64,000 nucleotides of DNA from Cellulosimicrobium funkei (GTDB lineage Bacteria > Actinomycetota > Actinomycetes > Actinomycetales > Cellulomonadaceae): NCBI RefSeq assembly GCF_004519295.1, contig NZ_SOZH01000003.1, positions 186,001 through 250,000 on the forward strand, written 5' to 3'. Of the stretch, positions 17,936 through 27,037 are shown in pieces. Both the position numbers and the translations under genes were made by a program. Within the stretch, counting starts at the first letter, position 1; the number at the start of each line of letters is the position of its first letter. The notes under the pieces are model-generated. The model was given only the letters and a program-made list of their open reading frames with translations. It had not been told where the DNA came from and did no database searches.

Positions 17936-19591
17936 GTGAGCGTACGACGGGTCATGGGGATCGAGACGGAGTACGGCGTCCTGCAGCCGGGGAAGCCGAT
18001 GGCGAACCCGATGCTCATGTCGAGCCAGGTCGTCACCACGTACCGGGCGCTCGCCGCGCGCAGCGACGGCGCCCGGGGCCGGGCGCGCTGGGACTACGAC
18101 GACGAGGACCCGCTGCAGGACGCGCGGGGGTTCCACGTGCCGCGCGCGTCGGCGCACCCCTCCCTCCTCACGGACGACCCGTCGCGCCCCGCGCCGTCGG
18201 GGCCGGTCGACCGGGCCGCGGAGGGCGGCGCCGCCGGGGCCTCCCTCCAAGAGGTCGCGCGACCGACGACGGAGGAGTACGACGACCCGAGCGCGGCGAA
18301 CGTCATCCTCACCAACGGAGCCCGGCTCTACGTCGACCACGCGCACCCCGAGTACTCCTCGCCCGAGGTCACGGTGCCGCACGACGTCGTGTGCTGGGAC
18401 GTCGCGGGGGAGCGGGTCATGCTCGCCGCGGCGCGCGAGCTGGCCCAGGTGCCGGGCGGCGGCGTCGTGCTCTACAAGAACAACGTCGACGGCAAGGGCG
18501 CGAGCTACGGGACCCACGAGAACTTCCTCGTCGACCGCGAGGTGCCGTTCGGCGTCCTCGTGGAGATGCTCACGCCGTTCCTCGTGACCCGGCAGGTGTT
18601 CGGCGGCTCGGGGCGCGTGGGGCTCGGCCCGGCGGGGGAGGAGCACGGGTTCCAGATCTCTCAGCGCGCTGACTACGTCGAGGCGGAGGTCGGGCTGGAG
18701 ACGACGCTGCGCCGCCCCATCGTCAACACGCGCGACGAGCCGCACGCGGACCGGCAGCGCTGGCGCCGGCTGCACCTCATCATCGGCGACGCGAACATGT
18801 TCGAGACCGCGACCTACCTCAAGACGGGCACGACGTCGCTCGTGCTCTTCGTCGTCGAGCACCTGGAAGAGCTCGGCCCGGAGGTGCGCGCCCGCCTGGC
18901 CGGGCTGCGCCTCGCGGACCCGGTCGCGGACGTCCAGCGTGTGAGCCGCGACCTCGACCTGACGCGTCGCCTCACCCTCGCCGACGGGCGCGAGCTGACG
19001 GCGCGCGAGATCCAGCGCGAGTACCTGGAGGTCGCCGCCGACGCGGCGGAGCGCCTCGCGGGACCGGACGGGGTCGACGCCCCGACGCGCGACGTGCTCG
19101 CGCGGTGGCGCTCGGTGCTCGACCGTCTGGCGACCGACCGCGACGCGTGCGGGCGCGACGTCGAGTGGGTCGCGAAGCTGCGGCTCCTCGACCGCCTGCG
19201 CGAGCGCGACGGTCTCGACTGGGGCCACTCGCGCCTCGCGGCGATGGACCTCCAGTGGTCCGACGTGCGGCCCGAGCGCGGCATCTACCACCGCCTCCTC
19301 GCCGCCGACGCCGTGGACCGCGTGGTCACCGAGCGCGAGGTCGGCGCGGCGGTGCACCACGCGCCCGAGGACACGCGCGCGTTCTTCCGCGGCGAGGTCA
19401 TGGCGCGCTACGGCGACGAGGTCTCCGCGGCGAGCTGGGACTCGGTGATCTTCGACGTGCCGGGCGCGCCGTCGCTCCAGCGCGTCCCGATGATGGACCC
19501 GCTGCGCGGGACGCGCGCCCACATCGGGGCGCTGCTCGACGCGAGCCCGGACGCCGCCGCGCTGCTGGCGGGTCTGGCAGGCCCGTCGTGA
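17936..19591 (+). CDS. dop: Pup deamidase/depupylase Dop
   Basis: A 551-residue member of the Pup ligase/deamidase family, related to glutamine synthetase carboxylate-amine ligases. It starts [13 protein letters not shown] and has the nucleophilic/catalytic Asp134 in [14 protein letters not shown], nucleotide-site segments [20 protein letters not shown] and [18 protein letters not shown], and a late SYG-like fold. Dop-specific insertion: residues about 45-125 (the Dop loop region) are longer than I recall for mycobacterial Dop, with a Pro/Ala/Gly-rich stretch. Because the Pup here already ends in Glu, the main role should be removal of Pup from substrates. Start is GTG 17936 by the leaderless promoter. 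Confidence 0.95.
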   Translation: MSVRRVMGIETEYGVLQPGKPMANPMLMSSQVVTTYRALAARSDGARGRARWDYDDEDPLQDARGFHVPRASAHPSLLTDDPSRPAPSGPVDRAAEGGAAGASLQEVARPTTEEYDDPSAANVILTNGARLYVDHAHPEYSSPEVTVPHDVVCWDVAGERVMLAAARELAQVPGGGVVLYKNNVDGKGASYGTHENFLVDREVPFGVLVEMLTPFLVTRQVFGGSGRVGLGPAGEEHGFQISQRADYVEAEVGLETTLRRPIVNTRDEPHADRQRWRRLHLIIGDANMFETATYLKTGTTSLVLFVVEHLEELGPEVRARLAGLRLADPVADVQRVSRDLDLTRRLTLADGRELTAREIQREYLEVAADAAERLAGPDGVDAPTRDVLARWRSVLDRLATDRDACGRDVEWVAKLRLLDRLRERDGLDWGHSRLAAMDLQWSDVRPERGIYHRLLAADAVDRVVTEREVGAAVHHAPEDTRAFFRGEVMARYGDEVSAASWDSVIFDVPGAPSLQRVPMMDPLRGTRAHIGALLDASPDAAALLAGLAGPS

Positions 19592-19602
19592 CCGGCGGCG
19601 AC

Positions 19603-19608
19603 TAGGCT
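19603..19608 (+). promoter_or_regulatory. -10 box TAGGCT upstream of pup
   Basis: TAGGCT just after dop would start RNA near 19615, giving pup-prcB-prcA-pafA a promoter of their own with a 127-nt leader that opens with a hairpin. Confidence 0.4.
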
Positions 19609-19619
19609 GGACGCACGAC

Positions 19620-19647
19620 GGCGCCCGCCCTCCGTGGGAGGGGCGCC
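19620..19647 (+). other. Stem-loop in the dop-pup gap
   Basis: Outer arms GGCGC/GCGCC (5 bp), a 3-nt bulge on the left, then inner arms CCCTCC/GGAGGG (6 bp) around a GTG loop. It could be a dop terminator or a 5-prime stabilising hairpin on the pup message. There is no T-tract. Confidence 0.5.
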
Positions 19648-19741
19648 GCGTGCGAGCAGAGCCGGGAAGGGCGCGAGCCCGGACGGGGTTGGAACGGACA
19701 GAGCGTCGGCGCGAGGCCGGCCGACGGACGAGGAGGCAGCC

Positions 19742-19942
19742 ATGGCGGGTACCGAACGCACGCACGCGTCGCACGAGGACCGGCGTCCCGACGACGAGCC
19801 CGAGGCCCCGGCGACCCCGGTCGCGCCGCAGGCGCAGTCGCGCGACGCCGAGGTGGACGCGCTCCTCGAGGAGATCGACGAGGTCCTGGAGACGAACGCG
19901 GAGTCCTTCGTCCGGGGCTTCGTGCAGAAGGGCGGCGAGTAG
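19742..19942 (+). CDS. pup: Prokaryotic ubiquitin-like protein Pup (Glu-terminated)
   Basis: A 66-residue, mostly disordered protein modifier. The C-terminal half has the conserved helix-forming segment [25 protein letters not shown], which folds against the ARC coiled coil, and ends VQKGGE. The terminal Glu is the residue whose side chain PafA ligates to substrate lysines. Many actinobacteria encode GGQ and rely on Dop to deamidate it; here the Glu form is encoded directly. Lys63 is the only lysine I see. ATG 19742 is in a normal position, 19 bp before prcB. Confidence 0.95.
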   Translation: MAGTERTHASHEDRRPDDEPEAPATPVAPQAQSRDAEVDALLEEIDEVLETNAESFVRGFVQKGGE

Positions 19943-19961
19943 GAAGGGTGACGGCAACCCG

Positions 19962-20885
19962 ATGAGCACGGACCAGCCCGGGCGCCTGCCCGACGCGTTC
20001 ACGACCCCCGGGTCGTCGTCCTTCCTGGAGTTCCTGTCCGGGCACGCCCCCGACCTGCTGCCGTCGCACCGCGTGGCCGGGCACGCGGCGTCCGGCACGC
20101 TTCCGGACGCGCCGCACGCCACCACGATCGTGGCGCTGACGTTCGGCGCCGAGGGCGTGGGCGCGGGCGTCGTGATGGCGGGGGACCGCCGCGCGACGAT
20201 GGGCTCGATGATCGCGAACCGGGAGATCGAGAAGGTCTTCCCGGCCGACGAGTACTCGGCCGTGGGTATCGCCGGGACGGCGGGGATCGCCGTCGAGCTC
20301 GTGCGCCTGTTCCAGCTCGAGCTCGAGCACTACGAGAAGATCGAGGGCGCGCTGCTCTCGCTCGACGGCAAGGCGAACCGCCTGTCGACGATGATCCGCC
20401 AGAACCTCGGCCTCGCCATGCAGGGCCTCGCGGTCGTGCCGCTCTTCGCCGGGTTCGACCTCGACCGCGGCGCCGGCCGGATCTTCTCGTACGACGTCAC
20501 GGGCGGGCGGTACGAGGAGCGGGCGTACCACTCGGTGGGATCGGGCTCGGTCTTCGCGCGCGGCTCACTGAAGAAGCTGTGGCGCACCGGTCTCGACCGG
20601 GCGGCCTCCGTGCGCGTCGCGGTCGAGGCGCTCTACGACGCGGCGGACGACGACTCGGCCACCGGCGGCCCGGACCCGGTCCGCCGGATCTGGCCGGTGG
20701 TCGCGGTCGTCACGGCCGACGGCTACGAGCGCGTGCCGGACGACGAGCTCGCGGCGGTCGTCGAGCAGATCGTGGCGGAGCGCTCCGGGGCGGGCGTGGA
20801 GCGCGGCCGTCCCCCGGTGACGAACGCCGAGGCCGTCCCGCACGACCGCCCGCAGGACGGCCCGACCGGAGGTGACGACGCGTGA
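19962..20885 (+). CDS. prcB: 20S proteasome beta subunit
   Basis: A 307-residue proprotein. The propeptide (about 53 residues) should be removed autocatalytically before Thr54 in TTIVALTF; the residue before it is Ala rather than the Gly I recall in mycobacteria. Catalytic partners follow the usual pattern (GDRRATMG with Asp, and EKVF with Lys). [28 protein letters not shown] and [18 protein letters not shown] are typical. The last 30 residues are a Pro/Gly/Asp-rich extension. The stop overlaps the GTG of prcA by 4 bp, so the two subunits are translationally coupled. A GGAAGGG site precedes ATG 19962. Confidence 0.96.
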   Translation: MSTDQPGRLPDAFTTPGSSSFLEFLSGHAPDLLPSHRVAGHAASGTLPDAPHATTIVALTFGAEGVGAGVVMAGDRRATMGSMIANREIEKVFPADEYSAVGIAGTAGIAVELVRLFQLELEHYEKIEGALLSLDGKANRLSTMIRQNLGLAMQGLAVVPLFAGFDLDRGAGRIFSYDVTGGRYEERAYHSVGSGSVFARGSLKKLWRTGLDRAASVRVAVEALYDAADDDSATGGPDPVRRIWPVVAVVTADGYERVPDDELAAVVEQIVAERSGAGVERGRPPVTNAEAVPHDRPQDGPTGGDDA

Positions 20886-21658
20886 ACATGCCTTTCTACG
20901 TCTCGCCCGAGCAGCTGATGAAGGACCGGGCGGACTTCGCGCGCAAGGGCATCGCGCGCGGCCGGTCGGTCGTGGTCCTCGCCTACGAGGACGGCATCGC
21001 GTTCGCGACGGAGAACCCGTCGCGCGCGCTGCACAAGATCTCGGAGATCTACGACCGCATCGCGTTCGCCGCGGTGGGCAAGTACAACGAGTTCGAGAAC
21101 CTGCGCGTCGCCGGGGTGCGGTACGCGGACCTGCGCGGCTACTCCTACGACCGCACGGACGTCAACGCGCGCGGTCTCGCGAACGCGTACGCGCAGACGC
21201 TCGGCACGGTGTTCACCACGGAGTCGAAGCCGCTCGAGGTCGAGCTCGTCGTCGCGGAGGTCGGTCGCACGGCGGAGCAGGACCAGCTCTACCGCATCTC
21301 CTACGACGGCTCCGTCGCCGACGAGCAGGGCGTGGTCGTCATGGGCGGCCAGGCCGACCAGCTCGGTCGAGTGCTCCAGGACGCGTGGCGGCCCGGTCTC
21401 GGGCTCGCCGAGGTGCTGCGCCTGGCGGTGCACGCGCTCGCGTCCGGCGGCGAGGCGGACGACGCCCGCACCATCCCGGCCGCGCAGCTCGAGGTGGCCG
21501 TCCTGGACCGCACCCGGCCCCGACGCGCGTTCCGCCGTCTCACGGGCTCCGTCCTCGAGGGCCTCCTCGCGGACGACGACGCGGCGACCACCACCGACGG
21601 GACCGCCGAGGGCGCGCCCGACGACACGACGGGCACCGGCCCGACGGACGAGGGGTAG
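20882..21658 (+). CDS. prcA: 20S proteasome alpha subunit
   Basis: A 258-residue, non-catalytic subunit forming the outer rings of the core. The gating N-terminus [24 protein letters not shown] and the following [23 protein letters not shown] match PrcA, as does [22 protein letters not shown]. The C-terminal 55 residues are an acidic, Asp/Thr-rich tail without conserved features. It overlaps prcB by 4 bp and ends 6 bp before pafA. Confidence 0.95.
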   Translation: MNMPFYVSPEQLMKDRADFARKGIARGRSVVVLAYEDGIAFATENPSRALHKISEIYDRIAFAAVGKYNEFENLRVAGVRYADLRGYSYDRTDVNARGLANAYAQTLGTVFTTESKPLEVELVVAEVGRTAEQDQLYRISYDGSVADEQGVVVMGGQADQLGRVLQDAWRPGLGLAEVLRLAVHALASGGEADDARTIPAAQLEVAVLDRTRPRRAFRRLTGSVLEGLLADDDAATTTDGTAEGAPDDTTGTGPTDEG

Positions 21659-21664
21659 CGCCGC

Positions 21665-23026
21665 ATGGACCGCAGGATCTTCGGGCTGGAGACCGAGTAC
21701 GGCGTGACGTGCGCGTCCGACGACGGGCGCGGGCTCTCGGCGGACGAGGTCGCGCGGTACCTCTTCCGCAAGGTGGTCGCCTGGGGCCGCTCGTCGAACG
21801 TGTTCCTGCGCAACGGCTCCCGGCTGTACCTGGACGTCGGCTCGCACCCCGAGTACGCGACGGCGGAGTGCGACGACGTCCGTCAGCTCGTCGCGTACGA
21901 CCGTGGCGGCGAGCGGATCCTCGAGGGCCTCGTCGCGGACGCGCAGCAGCGGCTCGAGCACGAGGGACTGCCCGGCCGGATCCACCTGTTCAAGAACAAC
22001 ACCGACTCGGCGGGCAACTCGTACGGCTGCCACGAGAACTACCTCGTGCGACGCCAGGGCGACTTCGCTCGCCTGTCGGACGTCCTCGTGCCGTTCCTCA
22101 TCACGCGCCAGGTCCTCACTGGCGCCGGCAAGGTCCTCGCGACGCCGCGCGGCGCCGTGTACTGCCTGTCCCAGCGCGCCGATCACATCTGGGAGGCGGT
22201 GTCGAGCGCGACGACCAGGTCGCGCCCGATCATCAACACGCGCGACGAGCCGCACGCCGACGCCGAGAGCTATCGGCGCCTGCACGTCATCGTCGGGGAC
22301 TCCTCGATGGCGGAGACGACGACCATGCTCAAGGTCGGCTCGACCGACCTCATCCTGCGCATGGTCGAGGCGGGGGTCCCCATGCGGGACCTGGCGCTCG
22401 AGAACCCCATCCGGTCGATCCGCGAGATCAGCCACGACATGACGGGCAAGCAGCCCGTCCAGCTCGCGAGCGGCCGGACGGTCACCGCGATCGACCTCCA
22501 GGGCGAGTACCTGCAGCGCGTGCGCGAGTTCGTCGAGCAGGACGTCGCGCCGACGCCCGTCGTCAAGCAGGTGCTCGACCTGTGGGAGCGCGGGCTGCGC
22601 GCCCTCGAGACGGGCGACCTCTCGCTCGTCGACCGCGAGCTGGACTGGGTCATCAAGTACCGCCTGATCCAGCGCTACCAGGCCAAGCACGGTCTCGAGC
22701 TCGACGACCCGCGGATCGCGCGCCTCGACCTCGCCTACCACGACATCTCGCGCACCGAGGGGCTGTACAACCTGCTCGCGGCGCGCGGCATGGTCGAGCG
22801 GGTGACCACGGACCTCGAGGTGTTCGAGTCGACGGCCGTCCCGCCGCAGACCACGCGCGCGAAGCTGCGCGGCGACTTCGTGCGCGCCGCCCAGGAGGCC
22901 CGCCGGGACTACACGGTGGACTGGGTGCACCTCAAGCTCAACGACCAGGCGCAGCGCACCGTACTGTGCAAGGACCCGTTCCGGAACGTCGACGAGCGCG
23001 TGGAGCGCCTCATCGAGTCGATGTGA
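21665..23026 (+). CDS. pafA: Pup--protein ligase PafA
   Basis: A 453-residue ligase that uses ATP to phosphorylate the terminal Glu of Pup and transfers it to substrate lysines. It starts [16 protein letters not shown]. The catalytic base Asp57 is in [38 protein letters not shown] and [18 protein letters not shown] are nucleotide-site segments, and the small C-terminal domain ends [17 protein letters not shown]. It lacks the Dop loop, which separates it from the dop gene. In many actinobacteria pafB and pafC follow; they do not here. Confidence 0.96.
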   Translation: MDRRIFGLETEYGVTCASDDGRGLSADEVARYLFRKVVAWGRSSNVFLRNGSRLYLDVGSHPEYATAECDDVRQLVAYDRGGERILEGLVADAQQRLEHEGLPGRIHLFKNNTDSAGNSYGCHENYLVRRQGDFARLSDVLVPFLITRQVLTGAGKVLATPRGAVYCLSQRADHIWEAVSSATTRSRPIINTRDEPHADAESYRRLHVIVGDSSMAETTTMLKVGSTDLILRMVEAGVPMRDLALENPIRSIREISHDMTGKQPVQLASGRTVTAIDLQGEYLQRVREFVEQDVAPTPVVKQVLDLWERGLRALETGDLSLVDRELDWVIKYRLIQRYQAKHGLELDDPRIARLDLAYHDISRTEGLYNLLAARGMVERVTTDLEVFESTAVPPQTTRAKLRGDFVRAAQEARRDYTVDWVHLKLNDQAQRTVLCKDPFRNVDERVERLIESM

Positions 23027-23039
23027 TGCAGGACGTGAT

Positions 23040-24110
23040 GTGACGAACCTGGCCCTCGCGGCCGGGCGCCCTCGGGGCGTCCGGCGCGCTCGTCGTGCGC
23101 CCGCGTCCCGGGCCGCGCTCGTGCTGCTCGTGGCGCTCCTCGCGGCGCTCGTGCTCGGTGCGTGCACGGAGCCGGAGGACGCGACGGAGACGCCGCTCAA
23201 CACCGACCTCACGGTCGCCGGGTCGTCCGGCGCCCCGCCGGCGCTGGAGTACCGCGCGCCGCTCGACGTGCCGGACGCGCGGTCGGAGGTGGTGTGGCCG
23301 GGCGCCGGGGCGGAGCTCGTCGACGGCGGCCCGCTGCTGCTCAACCTCTACGCGGAGGACCTGCGCGACGGCACCGTCCTGCAGAACACGTACACGGACG
23401 CGCCGCGCTGGCGCACGCTGACCGACGAGTCCGTCGGCCGCGAGCTGCGTGACCTTCTGCGGGGCCAGCGCGTGGGGGCGCGCCTGCTGCGCCTCGAGGT
23501 GGACGACGGCGTCCCCGTCGCCCTGGTCGTCGACGTCCTGCCGACGCGTGCGTCCGGGGAGCCGGTCGAGCCGGTCGACGGCCTGCCCACGGTGACGCTC
23601 GACGAGCAGGGCGCACCGAGCGTCACCGTCCCGTCGGAGGCCGCGGCGCCCGCGGGCCTCGTGGTGCAGCCGCTCGTCCGGGGCGACGGGCGCCAGGTCG
23701 AGGTCGGTCAGGTGGTCACCGTCCGGTACTCGGGCGTGCGCTGGTCCGACGGCGAGGTCTTCGACTCGACGTGGACCGACGGCGCGGCGCCCCTGTCGGT
23801 GATGATCGGCATCGGCGAGGTCATCGAGGGGTGGGAGCAGGGGCTCCTCGAGCAGTCGGTGGGGAGCCAGGTGCTCCTCGTCGTGCCGCCCGACCTCGCC
23901 TACGGCGCGACCGCCAACCCGCTGGCCGGCGAGACGCTCGTCTACGTCGTCGACATCCTCGACGCCCAGTTCCCCGTGACCGAGGAGAGCGCGGGCGACA
24001 CCGGAACGGCCGACGACACAGCCGGCACCGACACCGGCACCGACACGACCGGCACGGCCGGCACCGACACGACCGGCGGAGCGCCGGCCGACCGAGGAGA
24101 CTCCCCATGA
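23040..24110 (+). CDS. FKBP-type peptidyl-prolyl isomerase lipoprotein
   Basis: A 356-residue exported proline isomerase. A signal segment ends in the lipobox LVLGAC, so it should be a lipoprotein. The C-terminal FKBP domain (about residues 215-308) has [51 protein letters not shown] and [10 protein letters not shown]. The middle region (about 70-180) looks like a diverged second FKBP copy. The last 45 residues are a Thr/Gly/Asp repeat tail. FKBP genes commonly follow pafA in actinobacteria. GTG 23040 is 13 bp past pafA, and the stop overlaps hisF by 4 bp (ATGA). Confidence 0.88.
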   Translation: MTNLALAAGRPRGVRRARRAPASRAALVLLVALLAALVLGACTEPEDATETPLNTDLTVAGSSGAPPALEYRAPLDVPDARSEVVWPGAGAELVDGGPLLLNLYAEDLRDGTVLQNTYTDAPRWRTLTDESVGRELRDLLRGQRVGARLLRLEVDDGVPVALVVDVLPTRASGEPVEPVDGLPTVTLDEQGAPSVTVPSEAAAPAGLVVQPLVRGDGRQVEVGQVVTVRYSGVRWSDGEVFDSTWTDGAAPLSVMIGIGEVIEGWEQGLLEQSVGSQVLLVVPPDLAYGATANPLAGETLVYVVDILDAQFPVTEESAGDTGTADDTAGTDTGTDTTGTAGTDTTGGAPADRGDSP

Positions 24111-24877
24111 CCGTCGCGATCCGCGTGATCCCGTGCCTCGACGTCGACGCGGGACGCGTCGTCAAGGGCGTGAACTTCGAGAACCTGCGCGACGCGGGCG
24201 ACCCCGTCGAGCTCGCCGCCCGCTACGACACCGAGGGCGCCGACGAGCTGACGTTCCTCGACGTCTCGGCGTCGTCCGGCAACCGGGAGACGACGTACGA
24301 CGTCGTGCGGCGGACCGCCGAGCAGGTCTTCGTCCCGCTCACCGTCGGTGGCGGGGTCCGCTCGGCGGACGACGTGGACCGTCTCCTGCGCGCGGGCGCG
24401 GACAAGGTCGGCGTGAACACGGCGGCGATCGCCCGCCCGGAGCTCATCGCGGAGATCGCGGACCGCTTCGGCAGCCAGGTGCTCGTGCTCTCGGTGGACG
24501 CGCGCCGCACGACCGGCGACGTGCGGACGGAGTCCGGCTACGAGGTGACGACCCACGGCGGGCGTCGCGGCACGGGGATCGACGCCGTGGAGTGGGCGTC
24601 GCGCGCAGCGGGGCTGGGCGCGGGCGAGATCCTGCTCAACTCGATGGACGCGGACGGCACGACCGCCGGGTTCGACCTCGAGATGCTCGCCGCGGTGCGC
24701 TCCGAGGTGCGTGTGCCGCTGATCGCGAGCGGCGGGGCGGGCGCGCCCGAGCACTTCGTGGCGGCGGCGCGCGCCGGGGCGGACGCGGTGCTCGCCGCGA
24801 GCGTCTTCCACTTCGGCGCCCTCACCGTCGGCCAGGTGAAGGACGCGATGCGGGCCGAGGGCGTGCGGGTGCGCTGA
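24107..24877 (+). CDS. hisF: Imidazole glycerol phosphate synthase subunit HisF
   Basis: A 256-residue TIM-barrel cyclase. With HisH it converts PRFAR and ammonia to imidazole glycerol phosphate and AICAR in histidine synthesis. The catalytic Asp residues are in [15 protein letters not shown] and [12 protein letters not shown]. Phosphate loops are [28 protein letters not shown] and [13 protein letters not shown]. It starts at ATG 24107, overlapping the FKBP gene stop. Length and sequence are normal. hisH is not in the window. Confidence 0.96.
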   Translation: MTVAIRVIPCLDVDAGRVVKGVNFENLRDAGDPVELAARYDTEGADELTFLDVSASSGNRETTYDVVRRTAEQVFVPLTVGGGVRSADDVDRLLRAGADKVGVNTAAIARPELIAEIADRFGSQVLVLSVDARRTTGDVRTESGYEVTTHGGRRGTGIDAVEWASRAAGLGAGEILLNSMDADGTTAGFDLEMLAAVRSEVRVPLIASGGAGAPEHFVAAARAGADAVLAASVFHFGALTVGQVKDAMRAEGVRVR

Positions 24878-24958
24878 CCGGCGCGGACGCCCGGCGGCGG
24901 TGTCGGGAGCCCGTGAGAGGATCGGGCCACCCCCTGAACGAAAGACGAGGACCGTCCC

Positions 24959-27037
24959 GTGCCCGGCAGCAGGACGCGCCCCACCGGCGCCGACGCCCCG
25001 CCCGCCCCGACCGACCCGCCGGCCACCGCCGCCCGGCACGACCGCTCCCGCGACCGGCTCCCCGCCGAGCCGTCGGTCCGCCGACCGCACGCGCTCACCG
25101 GCTCCCGGGTCCGCCGCTCGCTCGCGCTCATGGGGCGCGGCATCCGCGACGAGCCGCGCACCTACGTGCTGGCGATCGGGTCCTCCGCGCTGTTCGGCGC
25201 GCTGACCGTCGCCGTGAGCAGCGCGGTCGGCCGGGTCACCGACGACGTCGTGGTGCCCGCGCTCGCGGGCGACGAGGCTGCGCGCGGCCGCATCTGGGTC
25301 GCGGGCCTCGTGCTCGCCGGGATCGCGCTCTCGCTCGCGGTGAGCGTCGCCGCGCGGCGCATCTTCGCGGGCAACGGGTACGCCGCGCTGCAGGCACGCC
25401 ACCGCACCGCGGTGACCCGCCAGTACCTGCGCCTGCCGATGTCGTGGCACCGCTCGCACCCGGCCGGGCAGCTCCTGTCGAACGCGAACTCCGACGTCGA
25501 GGCCGCGACGGGCGTCTTCAACCCGCTGCCGTTCGCGCTGGGCGTCGTCGTCATGATCGGCGTCGCCGCCGTGATGCTCTTCCGGGTGGACGTCTGGCTC
25601 GCGTGCGCGGCGCTCGTCGTGATCCCTGTCGCCGTCGCCGTGAACATCGTGTTCCAGCGCTACATGTCGCCCGCCATCACGCGGGCGCAGCAGCTGCGCG
25701 CCGAGGTGTCCGACGTCGCGCACGAGAGCTTCGAGGCCGCGCTCCTCGTCACGTCGCTCGGCACCGCGGACCGCGAGGAGCGCCGCTTCGCCGAGCGCAC
25801 CGACGAGCTGCGCGCCGCGAACGTGCGGGTCGGCGTCGTGCGCGCGTTCTTCGACCCCGTCATCGAGCTCCTGCCGTCGCTCGGCACGCTCCTCGTGCTG
25901 GGCGTCGGGACCGTGCGCCTCACCGCGGGCGACGTCGCGCCCGGCGACATCATCACCGCCGCGTACCTCCTGACCGTCATGGCCGTGCCGGTCCGCGCGT
26001 TCGGCTGGGTCCTCGGCGAGCTCCCGCGCGCGCTCGTCGGGTACGAGCGCATCAGCCGCGTCGTCGACGCCGGGGGCGTGCTGCGTCCCGGGACGTCGGC
26101 CCTGAGCGGGACGGGTGCCGGGCTGGGCGTGCGGCTCGAGGGCGTCGGTGTCGACGTCCGGGCGGGCGGCCGCGAGCTCACGCTGCTCGACGGCGTGGAC
26201 CTCACCGTGGCGCCGGGGACGACGGTCGCCGTCGTCGGCCCGACGGGCGCCGGCAAGACGACGCTCGTCTCGCTCCTCGCGCGGCTCTCGGACCCGACGC
26301 GCGGGCGCGTGCTCCTCGACGGCACCGACGTGCGCGACGTGCGCGAGGCGGACCTCACGACGCAGGTCGCCCTCGTCGCGCAGCAGGCGTTCGTGTTCGA
26401 GGACACCGTGCGCGCGAACGTCACGCTCGTCGACGACGGCGACCCCGGCCCGGACGACGCGGAGGTCTGGGCGGCCCTGCGGCTCGCGCGCGTGGACGAC
26501 GTCGTCGAGCGGCTCCCGGAGGGCCTCGACGCCCCGCTCGGGGAGCGGGGGGCCAACCTGTCCGGTGGCCAGCGCCAGCGTCTCGCGATCGCGCGCGCGC
26601 TCGTCCGGCGTCCTCGCCTCCTCGTCCTCGACGACGCGACCTCGGCCGTCGACCCGCGGGTCGAGCAGGAGATCCTCGCGGGCGTCGCGCGGGGCGGCGA
26701 CGACCGCCCGACGGTCGTGATGGTCGCCTACCGCATGTCGAGCGTCGCGCTCGCGGACGTCGTCGTGCACGTGGAGTCCGGGCAGGTGGTGGACGTCGGG
26801 ACGCACGACGAGCTGCTCGCCCGCGACCCGGGGTACCGCGAGCTCGCGACCGCGTACGCGCGCGAGGCGGAGCGCCGGGAGAACGAGCGCGCCGACGCGA
26901 CGGACGACTCCGTGCGCGAGGCGGGCGAGGACGAGCAGGTCCGCGACGGTCACCGTGACGACGACCTCGTGCGCCAGGAGGAGACGGAGGAGGACGACGT
27001 CGTGCGGCACGTCGAGACGGGGGCGCTGGAGGAATGA
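24959..27037 (+). CDS. ABC exporter half-transporter with degenerate ATP site (subunit 1)
   Basis: A 692-residue fused permease-ATPase. It has a disordered N-terminus of about 50 residues, a six-helix exporter domain (about 55-370) and a nucleotide-binding domain (about 390-620). Walker A GPTGAGKTT and the signature LSGGQRQR are canonical, but Walker B reads LLVLDDATSA, with Asp at the catalytic-Glu position, and the H-loop His is Tyr (VAYRMSS). Such changes mark the non-catalytic site subunit of heterodimeric exporters. The last 65 residues are an acidic tail. Start is GTG 24959 after a GACGAGG-like site. It overlaps the second subunit by 4 bp (ATGA). Substrate unknown. Confidence 0.92.
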   Translation: MPGSRTRPTGADAPPAPTDPPATAARHDRSRDRLPAEPSVRRPHALTGSRVRRSLALMGRGIRDEPRTYVLAIGSSALFGALTVAVSSAVGRVTDDVVVPALAGDEAARGRIWVAGLVLAGIALSLAVSVAARRIFAGNGYAALQARHRTAVTRQYLRLPMSWHRSHPAGQLLSNANSDVEAATGVFNPLPFALGVVVMIGVAAVMLFRVDVWLACAALVVIPVAVAVNIVFQRYMSPAITRAQQLRAEVSDVAHESFEAALLVTSLGTADREERRFAERTDELRAANVRVGVVRAFFDPVIELLPSLGTLLVLGVGTVRLTAGDVAPGDIITAAYLLTVMAVPVRAFGWVLGELPRALVGYERISRVVDAGGVLRPGTSALSGTGAGLGVRLEGVGVDVRAGGRELTLLDGVDLTVAPGTTVAVVGPTGAGKTTLVSLLARLSDPTRGRVLLDGTDVRDVREADLTTQVALVAQQAFVFEDTVRANVTLVDDGDPGPDDAEVWAALRLARVDDVVERLPEGLDAPLGERGANLSGGQRQRLAIARALVRRPRLLVLDDATSAVDPRVEQEILAGVARGGDDRPTVVMVAYRMSSVALADVVVHVESGQVVDVGTHDELLARDPGYRELATAYAREAERRENERADATDDSVREAGEDEQVRDGHRDDDLVRQEETEEDDVVRHVETGALEE

